Of a stretch of 64,000 nucleotides of DNA, positions 36,401 to 48,737 are shown piece by piece; positions within the stretch are counted from its first letter, which is position 1; each line of letters starts with the position of its first letter. The notes under the pieces were generated by a model. That model saw nothing but the letters and a program-made list of their open reading frames with translations. It made no database searches and was not told the DNA's origin. Where the stretch lies: contig CM060709.1 in NCBI GenBank assembly GCA_030686995.1, positions 303,071,357 to 303,135,356 on the forward strand, in the 5' to 3' direction. Source of the DNA: Artemisia argyi (taxonomy: Eukaryota > Streptophyta > Magnoliopsida > Asterales > Asteraceae). The translations under genes were made by a program, and so were the position numbers.

Positions 36401-36835
36401 GGATTACAATTTCTCGGAGATAAACTTGTGTCATGGCAATCAAAGAAGCAGGACTGCTCATCACTGTCGTCAACAAAATCTGAATATGTAGCCATGTCCG
36501 CTTGTTGTGCTCAAGTCATCTGGATGAGATCACAACTTAAGGATTATGGCTACCTATTCAACAAGATTCCTATCTACTGTGATTCCAAAAGTGCAATTGC
36601 TATCTCCTGCAACACAATACATCATTGCAAATCGAAGCACATCGATCTCCGATATCACTTCATCAAAGAGCATGTGGAAAAGGGTACCGTTGAACTTTAT
36701 TTTGTTGGGACTGAGTACCAATTGGCGGACTTACTCACCAAATCCTTAGCACCATCAAGGTTTGCTAGTCTAGTTCACCAAATTGGTATGCGATGTTTGA
36801 CTCCAGAGGATCTGGAAAAGTTTTTTAAAACATAA
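33431..36835 (+). pseudogene. copia Pol: protease, integrase, reverse transcriptase, RNase H (two nonsense codons)
   Basis: One continuous frame with TAG at 34424-34426 and TGA at 35384-35386. Protease active site WIVDSGCTRHMTG starts at 33431. GAG-pre-integrase HHCC zinc finger: LWHKRLSHLNF ... LCSACEQGKST. Integrase catalytic D, D, E lie in LLHMDLCGPM, RIVRTDNGTEF and PEQNGVVERRNR. RT includes [49 protein letters not shown] and the catalytic [10 protein letters not shown]. RNase H residues are in [19 protein letters not shown] and [10 protein letters not shown]. The last residues [11 protein letters not shown] fit this copia group. All catalytic residues are preserved, so inactivation seems recent. 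It would convert the RNA to cDNA and integrate it. Confidence 0.95.
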
Positions 36836-38759
36836 CTGATCGTCAAACATCAAAACTATCTTTGTAAATATTTTTATTAAATATAACCCAATCAAAACAC
36901 AAAAAGATTTTTCATTTTTTATTGCACTTAAAATAAAAATAAAAATAAATAAATAAATAAATAAATAAAATGCAAGTATATCACCTCTATTCAACATCTT
37001 GTCATTGTTTTTTCTATATTTTTACAAATGTTGAGGGGAGATAAGCTCTAAATGCTTCACATTTTTTCTTAAATTGATATACTTGCATATTTTCTATAAG
37101 ATGCGGTACTTCGGATATTGTGGAAGTCTTATGTTCATTCCCTTGTCTCATCTCGTTTAAGGTTTCACTTACAATGGCGGTTAGGAGTATATCTTTGTTT
37201 TTTCACTCATTTGTCATTTAACTTTAGGATTCACCATGTAATATCAAAAGTTAAGGGGTAAAAATTGTCATTAATCAAAAGATCTTTCAATATAACCAAA
37301 ACAAACACCCATTTTTCACTTTTTCGAAAATCAGACAACCTTAAACCCTCCATATTGAAACCGACGGCCATAATTCATTAGAGTAATCCGTGCTTGTGAT
37401 CTTCAATCTGTAAGTTCCTTAGTGATCTTTAGGGTATTACAAACATAGGTTTTCGTTTAATTGTAAATCCAACGGCTAAATTTCTTGGAAAACCGATTTC
37501 GAGAACTAGGGTTTCGTGATTTCGAAAAAGGCTATAATCATGCTTAGGAGTTTGATTCCTTATTGGGTATTGTTATAATACTTGTTTCTAACCTAACCAC
37601 ATCTCTTTATCATGCTTTCCTTCATGATTATATCAATTTAGAAATCTAGGGTTTTTTGGTTCGATTTGAGATTTTTTGATTCTGTGTTTGATTGCTTTGT
37701 ATTATTGATGGGATATGTTTCTATGGTCACAAGTATACATGTTAAATTGATTTTGTTGATCTACACCATTGGAGCTTGGTTCTCGATAAACTTGCATGCC
37801 TCGTTCTTAGTTTATTTCTAACTATCTGAGTCTAAATGTGTTATATGCTGTCATAATGTGCTTCTTACATGGGTTTGTGATATGCTAGAACCATTGATAC
37901 TCATTAGACTCAAATTTGAATTATTATCGAGAACTTGTTCTTGATAATTATCGAGATCTTAGATAACGTGCATATTGGTTATGTCTAATTGGTGTTTATC
38001 AATCTTTATGACAGGCCTGAATCATTGGATCATATTATCGCAAAAGAAACGTACGATAGACTTCAAATTCGAATGATTCTTGTATAAGAATTTTTTTTCG
38101 AGAACTCAATTTTTCGCAATCTTAGTAAAATTTTTCGAAATTATTCTCTGAATCATGATTTTGATAATTTTTGTTCAAAACTCAGTTTTTTTTCGAAAAT
38201 ATTATTTTCGAAAATACTCTTTGAACATAAATTTCGAAAACACTAGGTCATAGTATGATTGCGAAATTTTTTTATCGAGTATTGATTTTTTTCGAAAACA
38301 TGAAATCTTTCACAATCATGTATAAGGAATGATCTCGATAATCTTACAAATAAGCATATTCTCGATAAAATATTTATCGAAAAATACTTAGTAACATCTT
38401 TCGAGATTCTTTCTTAATACATGTTTGCGATAAGAATGTTTTATCTTCTTTCGAAATCTCATAATGGCCTTGTCATTTTTTGAATACATGTGACTTTGTT
38501 GTGATTCTTAGTTGTTGTATAATGTGATGTAACAATGAATAGTGAATATCAATTGTGCTTAGATATAAGACTTTGCATTGTATGATTGATTTCGTGATCC
38601 TAATGCCATATAAATGTTCATAATTCATCACATCACACACTACAAATTTATCATTCGTGCTTAACTGATTTAAGTATTTATTTACAAACCAAACTCAAAA
38701 CTGTGCTAACACGTAACAAATCTGGATGTTTGGTTTATGATTATACATTTCAGATTAAC
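36836..38759 (+). promoter_or_regulatory. inter-ORF region with PPT-like tract and candidate 5'-UTR intron of the third ORF
   Basis: After pol, TTGAGGGGAGATAAG at about 37025-37041 is PPT-like. A consensus donor CAATCT|GTAAGTTCC lies at 37409/37410 and an acceptor TACATTTCAG at 38744-38753, six bases before the ATG of the third ORF. The intron would be 1344 bp. The end of the region (38090-38460) is rich in TTTCGAAA words, as is the gag leader. No reliable TATA box was picked out. Splicing is inferred from consensus only. Confidence 0.45.
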
Positions 38760-41700
38760 ATGGCTGAACACAACGAGAATGTCCCTGAACAAGATCTTCC
38801 ATTACTCACCATGGATGACATCACTCCCGAAAACTACAATGTCACGATTGGCAACAACAATCCACGAGTTGATTTCGACAAATTGAGAATTACAGAGAAC
38901 TCGTGCATGATTGTCAAAGAAATTCTACTTGCACATCCATGCAAACATCTGCTCATCTGTTCTACTTCAGTTCCTCTGTTCTACCTTCATCAGTTCTGGC
39001 TTACGGCTAAGGCTAACTTGGATGATGAATCTTTTACTGTCACGCTGGATCGCCAAGTCTACAATGTTAATCACGACGTTCTTCGTACAGTCCTTCACCT
39101 GCCTCAAGCTGACAACGAATTCGCTCCAATACTGCCTGAACTGGACCTTCTTGACTTCTTTGTTGAATTAGGATATGATGTTGATGACAACGTACCTCTA
39201 GTCAAACATTCCTAATTCAATGCCAAGAATATCCCTCAGCCTTGGAGAACATTCTGTCTGTTGGTTGTAAGATTGATATCAGGAAGAAAGAGTGGTCATG
39301 AACATCCTAGGCTTGAACACTTGTAAACGTTTTGGGGAATGGTGACTTTGACACCTATTGACTTTGCAGTACCAATCATGAATGATATAGTCTACAGCAT
39401 TTAAACCGATCGTGTGAAGACTATGATACCATTCACAAGATTCACCAAGCTTCTCATAGAACATCTCTGCAAAGACACTCCAGAATTCATCAAGAGGATG
39501 GCAGATCCTAATGAGCCGAAACACCTCTTCGAGGACGATTTCACCACCTCATTCATCAAGACGACCACTTCCTCTACCAAGATCAAAGGAATGAGGCTTC
39601 CCGAATACCTTCTTGATGACAAAATCAAGAAAAGTCTGAACTACAAGCTGTATGATAATGCTTACAAAGGGGTACAGGAAGAAGCCACTATAAAGACTCG
39701 AAGCAAAGGAGGTGTAAAGTCTGGAAGTACTACAAGCACCACTGGCTCACCTCAGACTAAGTCTAAGGCTGCTCCCAAGACTAAACCATTTGTTAAACCC
39801 AAGTCTTCTGCCAAACCTAAACCAACATCCAAGTCTACACCTGCCACCAAGCCAAAGAAGAAGGAAACTCCTGAGTACTTTATTCGGGATGAACCTACAC
39901 CTCCACCTTCTGACACCGAATCCGAGTTCGACACGGAATCTGAAAAAGAAGAACCAGATTATGAACTGAGAGTAAGAGCACCTGATGAAGGATTTCCCGC
40001 AACTGAGATCGCCATACAACAAAGTCTTGAAACTTATGAAGAAGAGACAAGAAAAAGAAAAGGGATAACTATTAATGAGCCTAATGAAGATGAAGACGAA
40101 CCAATCGTTGAACCTTTGGTCGATAAACGTAAACTGAAGAGTATAGTTGTCGACACTCGAGCTGAAGAAAAGCGACTTCGAAAAGAACAAAGGAAAGCAA
40201 CTCTCGAAAGCCGACTCATGTCTCAACCTTCAACTCCACCTCCTATCGATCAGTCGGAACATGAAGGAGCTACAAGCAGCATGATTCCTCCCGTTGTGTC
40301 CACAACGTTAGAATCAGCTCCACAGCCTGATGACACCATTAAAGATACAGACAAAACTGGAGATGTCAATATGACAGAGACTGCTAATGTAGAGGAGAAT
40401 GTTGGCGGACAAGAGAACATAGCTACGGATCAGGAACATGAATACCTCATTACTCCAGAGTTTCTTGCACGAGAAGCAGAGGAAGCAGAGGAACGTCGCA
40501 GAAAAGAAAATGAAGAGAAGAACGCGTTCGACACCAACATATTTCTTAAGTCATCTTCTCAGCAGACTTCCTCAGCAAAACCTCTACCTCCTCAAGACTC
40601 TCCACCAAAGGATCCGACTCCTCCTGCTTCTTCTTCAAACTCTCACAACGAGTCGTCGTCCGAATCATCACCTGAGCATTCATCTCCCACACCTTCAGAA
40701 ACCGCATCAAAACAGCATTCAATCAATGAACCGAAACAACCAGTTGATCTTCAGGAGCAAGTCAACAAACTTACCAACATGGTTACTAGTCTTACCAAAC
40801 AAGTTGAAGATTTTCAGGAGTCAAAGCAGCTGATCGATAAGTTCTTAAACTCTGATTACACAGGATTTATCAGGACTGCCACACATGATTTTCTCTCTGA
40901 AAATCTAGTTGAGATGATCACTCTTGAAGTAGCAAAACTTCTTGAACCAATCAAGGACAACTTGGATCACAGAATCAGAAGTGTCACTAGAAAAATGTTG
41001 TCAACTACACCATTCACACTTCACACTGCAAAAGCTTCTAGTGTTGCTCCAACCGTCCCTGAATTATCCTTCAATGAAATGCTTGCCAAACTCTTCGACA
41101 ATGTTGCCTCCAAAACCACACAAACTGCTGAAGAAAAAGCAATTTATGATGCTATGGTGGCTTACATATCCAAAGAGTCATGCAAAGAAGCAGCTGGAAC
41201 CCTGAAAAGGTCAAGAAAAGATGACGACCCTGACCCAAACTCAAAAGGCAAGAAACCTAAGTCTGGAACCGGTCCTTCATCTTCTCTACAACCACGAAAG
41301 GACTCCACTCCTCCTGGAAATCAACAACACCCCTCAGCTACCGGTCAAGGTCAAGCTGAAGAAGAGGAAACATTCATGGAACCTACAGATGACTACCAGG
41401 GTCAACCTGACACTGATTACCGTGCTCCACCTATTCTTGATTCTCATGCTGGACCAACGTCACCATCCAAGGCTAAAGACAAAGATGCTACATCTAAGTC
41501 CAAGAAATCAAAGAAGAAAAGACGTCATTCATGGCTCGACAATGATGACACTCCTCAGAATGATTGGTTGACAGAAATGGTTCAAGCTCAACCTCCTCTC
41601 GAAGAAGAAGAACCCCTTCCTGGTAACACTCTGCAGTTCACCCAAGTCATAATGAAGGATCTTCAGATCAACAAACTTACAAAGACGGAGCTCAGAAGAA

Positions 41701-42914
41701 TCAATAGGGATGCACAAGAATTCCTCAAGAAAAGATCTGGAAACAAAGTGGAATACGAATATCATATGCAGAATATAGCTAGTGCAATGTCTGCCGACTT
41801 TGACTGGCTAAATCCTGAAGTGAATTTCGATCTCAGTTCCAAGAATCATGAAAAACCTTACTTCACTGACTGGACCAAACCATTACCTTTGAAAGGATTT
41901 CCAGACAAACCTAAGATACCTTACAGCTTCTTCTTCAACAAAGATCTTCATAACATCCAGCTCACCCAGGAGACATCCAAGAAGAAATATGCTTCCTCAC
42001 TCACAATCTCAGTACCTGCCGCAAGATACGAAATTCCTGCCATTGAAGAGACCACTCGTATTTTCAGCAACTCCATCGTAGCTTACGACAGAGATGCTCT
42101 ACACGGAATTCAACACTGGCCAGAACGTCGTCGTCTCGGTTATACCAGCAGATTAGGAGAGAAATCATTGGAAAATGTGAAGCAAAAATCTAAGATCATC
42201 GCTATCTTGGAGATTCAAGAGTCGCAACGGTTTAACTACATATTCATGCGTGAAATTGTTGTTAAACGACAAGATGAAAAGAAGTACAAGTTCTCCGAAG
42301 CAGACTTTCCAGACCTTAATCTCAATGACATCGAAGACATGTATCTCGAAAAGGTTCAAGGAAGAATGCGTGGATTCGATAGAGATGTACAGTACAACTT
42401 CATGGCATCACTACTTCTTTACATCCGACGATTGATAGTTCAAGAAAGAGTGGAAGATCTTCAGCTTGGAGTGGAAAGTTACCAACAGAAGATCAATTTG
42501 ACAAAGCCGCAATTCACATTTGATGGAATCTATCAAACGTCACAGTTTACTCTCAACCAAGATCCTTTTGGTTTCACCTACATCAACAGCAAAAAGCTAC
42601 AAAGTTTCATGAGGTTCGATGAGGTACACAAATTCTGTGATGTTACACTCAAATCTGTTCGTGATGGGCTGGTCAAAAGGTTGAATGATGATCGCCGTAA
42701 GATAGCTAAGGGAGAACAACCTGGATGGAAATCCAGCACAAGAAGACAAATTCGTAACTTTGTCTTAAAGATTGAAGAAAGGTTATTTCGACGGGAACAG
42801 ATCAGACGACTGGAAAGCTATATCGGTGTCAGACCATCGTTTCCTATCAAACTCTTTGAAAGACCAGAACCCAAGTTCACTGACTTTGATGCTCCACTTC
42901 CTGACGAAGATTAA
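38760..42914 (+). pseudogene. copia third ORF, about 1385 codons (three nonsense codons)
   Basis: One frame from ATG 38760 (MAEHNENVPEQDLPLLTMDD) to TAA 42912-42914, broken by TAA at 39213-39215, 39324-39326 and 39402-39404, all in a conserved-looking N-terminal domain (PLFYLHQFWLTAKANLDD, VLRTVLHLP, IPQPWRTF, TPIDFAV, PFTRFTKLLIEHLCKDTPEF). The middle is very low complexity and charged (Lys/Pro/Ser/Glu-rich, about residues 300-950), with a predicted coiled coil VDLQEQVNKLTNMVTSLTKQ near residue 660. The C-terminal 380 residues look folded (WLNPEVNFDLS, YINSKKLQSFMRFDEVHKFC). No transmembrane helix, so not an obvious envelope. Similar long ORFs accompany copia elements in composites and are often misnamed in databases (recollection). 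Function unknown. Confidence 0.8.
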
Positions 42915-45202
42915 CTTGGTACATTTGGTTATTCTTTTCAAAATAAATTATTTCATTTGATTGAATTACTTTCATTATGGCTTGTGTACACATTACAGTG
43001 CACAACCCGAACTTGTAAAGAAAGGACCCTGAGGTACACTTCAGTGCCTCAATCCTATAATAAGGAGCGAAGGCTTTTTTACTTTTGAGTAGAATTAATC
43101 AAACATTTATGATTTTTTCATAATTCTGCTCAAAAGGACAAGTATTTCACCTCAATAAGACCTAATCACTTGTTGAGGGGGAGCACTTGTCACAACAAAA
43201 CACTTTGCTCTAAATCAAAAGTTCTTGATGAATCTCCCCGTAAGACTCAAAAGGCATATTTTAATCTAAAAGTTTGTCAAAAACATCATTTTATATGCTA
43301 TTTTTGAGGGGGAGAAAATGAAAAAGTGATTAAAATATACGAAGTCAAAGCTTAAAAGTTGTATCATGTGCGAGCTAGACTCAGTATTGACCCAGGAATT
43401 GACGAGACAATAAAAGTTAGTAATATCGAAAGGACTTATCCTCGACGGGTAATAACATCAAGTTAGTTACTAGAGCTAGTTGTCACCTAAAAGCTGACAA
43501 TGCATCTCTTTAACTAACCACGTAAGCGTGTCTCGAAAAGGATATGTCTTAGTAGAAATGTACCATCTCGAGAAACTTTCTGTGAACTTGATCAGGCCGG
43601 GTAATAACTTCAAGCTAGTTTAACTAGTGATGTAAGCGTGTCTCGAATCGGTCTTGTTCACGGAAAGTGGATCAATTCAAATGATTGCTCCCCCCGCATG
43701 TGCAAATTTATTAAAACACTTATGAGCACATGTGCAGGGGGAGCCCTTCAAAAGTGTACACAAAACTCTCAAAGTGTTAACCAAAATATCTGATTATCAC
43801 AAACACTTTGAGAGATTTTCTATCAAAGGTTTCTTGGCTACTGTCGGAGTAATAAGGTGATTAAGATAGGAATATCCGTCCTATGATCCGCCAGAGCCGG
43901 AGGGATCTACCCAAGGACATCTCCCATAGTTCGAATTAGAAGTCCTTAGGTATGATACGAAAAAAGGAGAAAAGAATGAAAGGGAAAGAAGGAGTTGAAG
44001 AATTAAAAAGAAAAGTAAAGAAAAGGGTGAAAAGAAATAGCCCTCCATATGTTCAACCTTAGGGCAGACACCGGGTTCAATACGTATGCTACTGGTTGTT
44101 GCAAAAGACAACACCGGTATTGAATACAAAGTCGTCATGGACCCAGTGACGCAATGCACTAAACCTTCTTAACCACTCAAGTTCTCTTAAAAGGACTTGT
44201 TTCATTCTCACGGGGAACCCACGTAACCTATCGACCTATCTCTTAGAGACGGTTGATATTGAAGCAGGAGACCCCTCCCTAGTCTCCGCATAGGAAACCT
44301 AGGTGTGCACTTATAGAGTCTAGAGCCTTGAGATACATCAAAGATCTCTTAGGAACACTTAGTATTTCTACAACTGGTGTTCTATATCAATGGGCATTAG
44401 TTGTAAACTATCGAGTCCTTCGCAGATCTTAGCAATCTGCCAAGAACGTTTATGAGAGGATTACGTAAGTATTTCTCAATGATTGAACGGAAATCCTGCC
44501 AGGGTCAACATCAAACAGCCTTGACAGCAGGTCACTTCGGTAACCTCACAAGGGTTACGCTTAGTGTTTGCGGTGGTTCCATTACGGTCTACAGTCGTGG
44601 AGTGATCCCCAGCGACTCACCCAGTCATTGAGCTACTTAGTAGGTCTAGTAAGCTCCTTCAGGAGTATCTGATATGGGAACGGCCTGGATAAGGATTAGA
44701 AGGAGTCTTTACAATATGCTGTTGATGAGCTCTAATTCCTTATCTGTAAGTACCGGTTATTTATTGCTAACTGTTTACTCGCAGGTACCTCACCTCCATG
44801 ATGGTAGATTCCAACATGCTCATACATACATCTTGAAGTCAAAGAAAGCTCCCCCAAAGATCTTAGCAACACAAAGTTCCAAGAAATATTCTACGCCAAT
44901 AAGAAGAATCTACAAAGAATAAAGAAAAAGATCTCAATGTATGAAAAGGAACTTCTTGTACGTGAAAGTCTAAGTCCAAAGATGTATGAGTATGTTGGAA
45001 TGGCGGACAACCACCACAGACGCAGGAGTGACGAACGACTGATTACTTCATAACATAATCACTACATCATCACCAAAGAACAAAGACATAGAGCAAAGTA
45101 CATCCATTATCATTCTAAGACGTCTAGAGTTTTACATGTCACAAGTCAACGACTAAGATGAAGACGTCAAGCAACCTTGATGACCGACCCTTAGGGGGAG
45201 AT
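42915..45202 (+). other. copia 3' region with repeated PPT-like tracts
   Basis: No credible gene in 2.3 kb. GGGGGAG tracts occur at about 43177-43183, 43307-43315, 43734-43741 and finally TTAGGGGGAGA at 45191-45201 next to the 3' LTR. A direct repeat of a GGGTAATAAC(A/T)TCAAG...GTAAGCGTGTCTCGAA module occurs at about 43446-43540 and 43599-43650. From about 43860 to 44660 base composition is more balanced than its surroundings, with no recognisable coding content. Confidence 0.6.
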
Positions 45203-45557
45203 TGTTGGGATCATAGTTTTTCACTATTTTATCAAGTCTCGGTCATTTGTAATAATGTTAGGTTGCTTAACTATTATTTACTTTCATTTACTAAATGTAT
45301 TAAGTTTACTAGGCTTAAGGTATGTAACCCATGGGCCTCAAAGCCCACGAAATGATGAAAGGGAGGAGAAGGAGTGTTGCCCTAGCTCCTTCCCTATATA
45401 TAGAAGCCTTAGGTCATTTGTAAACTTGGTTGGTTATTTGATTTCTTAAGGAAATTCTTGCACTTATATTTCTCTTATTCATATAATCACCCAAATCTCC
45501 TTTCTCATCTCATTTCTATTGTTATTATACTTGTGTTTACAAAATGGTGACCTAACA
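45203..45557 (+). repeat. 3' LTR of the copia element
   Basis: 355 bp, co-linear with the 5' LTR with about six substitutions seen by eye; followed by the TTTGG duplication at 45558-45562. Confidence 0.95.
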
Positions 45558-45562
45558 TTTGG

Positions 45563-48500
45563 ATCATAAGAATCAGTTTTACTCAGTTTACTAAAAAACT
45601 CAAAAATACTAAAAAATTCCCACAAATAAGTAATAAATAAAAATTTCAGAGAGGAAGGTGATTCAGGATGGAAGCATGTTTCATTGTGGATGTTTTATTG
45701 GTTTAGAACCTCTGGGGAGGTGCTAGGGTGGTCATTTGTCCTTTGGTTGTTACCCTGTGCATTTGGACTCAAATTGTAAGCCATCTTCATTATTTTTGCA
45801 AGTTAACTGTAGAAGTGTTTATCTTTGTGTACTTCTGATTTATCTTTGTTAATTAGATGTAATTAAGCTAGATTTATGTTATAATATTGTTGTGTAATAA
45901 TTATATCTAGCCATGTACTTGTATTAATGTAAACAGTCAACTATGCATCTCATTAGATAATCTGTGTTTGTGGTTTTAGCCTGTGTTTCTGAGTTCATTT
46001 AAGGTTGCTTAATCATGTTTAGTTGTTAGAAATCTGTTTTGAAGCCTAATTATCCACTTTGCTTCTTTAAACTAAAATCAGACAAGGTTAAAGGGGTGTT
46101 TGGATCATGCTTTCTTGATGTGTTCTAGTTGTTTAATATCTCAAAACTTGGTTCCAGTTAGTCACTTAAGTTCATAATAGGTTAGATTGACCATCACTTT
46201 GGTCATATTTAAACCAAAAGTCAAAATCCTCTTCATTGACCCATATCAGTTACTGTTGGACAGTTGTGACCCCCAATCCTTTCAATTCCTTTCATATGTA
46301 GATAATTTAGCTTACTTAAGTATCATTACAGCTTTATAATCATGTTTGTAGTCCATTAGATCCATTTATAGTTCATAAAAGTCAAAACTCCAAGTTTTCT
46401 ACAAAAGTCAAAATTGTAGACATCAGATTTTTCCAAAAGTTCATGCAATTGTTTTGATTTTTGTATTTGCTTTCAAGTTGTGAAACTTGTTCCTATTTGT
46501 ACTCTGCCAGCTCAACTTTCATATCCTAGCATCTTTAGATATTTACTAATTTTTGTGTGGGCCCCACTTAGCTCTAAAGACAACTGCAGGGCTGCAATCT
46601 GCTCTGTCTCAGCAGATCAGTTGCCACCACCACCACTTTGTGGTGGTTTTCTGATCACCCCAGTGGGTTCCATGGCCTTATCTTAGCTTCTTTCAACTCC
46701 ACCCCTGGTAGGTTCTTAGGTTTGACCAAGTTTTTGACCTGAAACCCTGTGGACCCCACCTAAATCAAGGCCTCAAGGCTGTCCCATTTTCAGTTGAGTT
46801 CCAATAAGCCAAGTGCTTATTTGGTAGCTTATTGCTTAATTTGTGGGGCTTTTTGGCTTCTTTCTGCTTAAACATGTTCACATAAGTTATTTGGATCAGA
46901 ATTCAACCATTGTGGGTCCCACTTTAAGCCATTTTAGCTCATTTCCACATCTGATCAACAAAAGTCAACTGTTGATCCTATAAGCTTGTAATTTGCTTAT
47001 TTTCAGTTTATAAAAAGTTTTCATTTTTATGTATAAAACAAGTTTCGAAAGAAAAAATCCAGAAAAGTTAACTTAATTTTTAAGTGATAGTTTCTATTTA
47101 ATTTTATTTAAATTTTAATTTTCATTTTTATATTTTTATTAAGAACTTAGCTATTTTATATTTTTCTTAAATTCCTAATATATTAAAGTATTTATAGTAA
47201 TTTTCTTAGATTTTTATTTTACCATTTAGTATTTATTAGAATTAATCTTAGTTTTATTAATTATTAATTAATAATTAGTTTAAAATAGCATAATTAGTTT
47301 TTATTAATCAAAACCTAGTTTTTATATTTTTTATAGTTTTTATATGTTATAAAATAATTTCAGAAATTTTATTAGAATTTTTACTGTTCATTTAGTATTT
47401 TTCTTAATTTAAAATAATTTAATTAGGTAATTAATGTTTAATTAGTAATTAATTAATAGAAAATCCACAAAAAGACAAAAACACTTATTTTTAATTTTAA
47501 AACTTATTTTTAGTTATTTTATAATTTTAGAAATTTTATTTTCATTTTTTTAGTATTTAATTAATATTGTATTATATTTAAGTTGTTTAAATATTAATAA
47601 TTAGTAATAATTAGTATTTAATTAATAATAAATAATTAATTAGTGTTAAAATTTATTTTCTTTCTAAAAATTTTCTTTTTATTTTAAGTTTGTAAAAAAG
47701 TCATTTTCACCCCCTGGGGGTTTTCAGATTTTACTTTTCACTTTTTATTTTGTACGTTTACGTTTTATTTAAACGTAACGTACGCGTTTTTAGGTTTAAA
47801 TCGTTTCTGGTTTTTCCTAATTTCCCGTCTTATTCATATAGCTTATTTAAGCTATTTCTTTGTAGATTCCTTAGTTCAATCACTCACAAACCCCTTTCCA
47901 TCCAAATTCACCCGATCACGAAACCGTTTGTTAACCATTCACACCTCGTCGGGACATAACGACCCGGGGAAACACTGTACTTCCACGGAGCATTGGTTTA
48001 AGCTGTTTGACTATTATAGTTGACCGTTTGGAGCCAATCAGTATACGACTATTGTAATGTGTATGTTCTAGTGTGTGCCTATATGAAAACAATGTAGAGG
48101 TGCGGTTAACTTGACTCATTTTGATGTTTAAAAATGTTTTATAATGCAAGTGATGTTTCAATGAGGTTTTTCATTTGTTTTAACAATGTGGTGAATGGTG
48201 GTAAAGTATGGTTGACGACCGAGAGTGGATATGTGAAATGAGGTGGTGATTGCTTGACAACACTTAAAGCTTGGATATCTTCTTTGTGTTCTTCACTTGC
48301 TAGAAAGTGGAAGAGACGCATTTCATAATGAAATTCACTTGACTTTTGACGCCATAGACAAATATATTAATGAGAGTATGGATATGACAATTGCCCTTTG
48401 TTTCAAAGAGCGACACAAGGGTGAACATAGGTTTATGTATCATGAAAGGTGGTTTAATCTTAATAGGTTAGGTTATAGTGGGGATGACACACTTGTTTGG

Positions 48501-48737
48501 TTGCATTGTGGAATCTTCTTGTGAAGATGACTAGGTGGAGTTATTGGTGAAGATGATATTGAATCTTGGTTTCTTTGAGGGCATGGAAATGGTGGATGAC
48601 TCGATATTGATAGGACAAAGGATAACTCGGTTTCTCATTTCACATTGGTTGTTTGAGGTTTGAGTGAGGAGATGGCTGTTGGTAAGTTGGAGTTGTGAGT
48701 AAAGAGGTGTTTGGTTTTGAAACTAAAATAAAACATG
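45563..48737. other. right part of unidentified insertion, then composite internal DNA
   Basis: Continues the sequence left of the copia element. 47040-47750 is extremely AT-rich (ATTTAATTAG-like). Around 47750-47800 is a palindromic zone with ACGTTTACGTTTTATTTAAACG and GTACGCG; 47830-48000 reads like the end of an LTR or leader (CGACCCGGGGAAACACTG). By about 48100 the sequence seems to be internal DNA of the composite again. No gene is supported; the small ORFs have no recognisable domain. Confidence 0.3.

Larger units (their letters stand above)
27817..45557 (+). mobile_element. Ty1/copia element, 17.7 kb, with third ORF
   Basis: 355-bp LTRs (27817-28171 and 45203-45557) with TGTTG...AACA ends and a perfect TSD TTTGG (27812-27816 and 45558-45562). 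A Met-type PBS follows the 5' LTR and the PPT TTAGGGGGAGA precedes the 3' LTR. Order: gag (28964), coiled-coil region, protease-integrase-RT-RNase H (copia order, to 36835), then a separate third ORF (38760-42914) and a 2.3-kb 3' region with several PPT-like tracts. By eye the LTRs differ at about six positions. The reading frames are broken by seven nonsense codons and two frame shifts, so this copy is inactive. Pol type and extra ORF suggest a Sirevirus-like lineage, although the short LTRs are atypical. Confidence 0.95.

Noticed and set aside
39747..40226. Antisense ORF, 159 codons, Phe/Arg/Ser-rich
   Set aside because: Mirror of the low-complexity Lys/Glu/Pro-rich part of the third ORF on the plus strand.
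38760..42914. Retroviral envelope
   Set aside because: No signal peptide, transmembrane helix or furin-type site is visible; position alone is not evidence.
43860..44660. Organellar DNA insertion
   Set aside because: The composition is more balanced than its surroundings, but no plastid or mitochondrial gene, rRNA or tRNA could be recognised.
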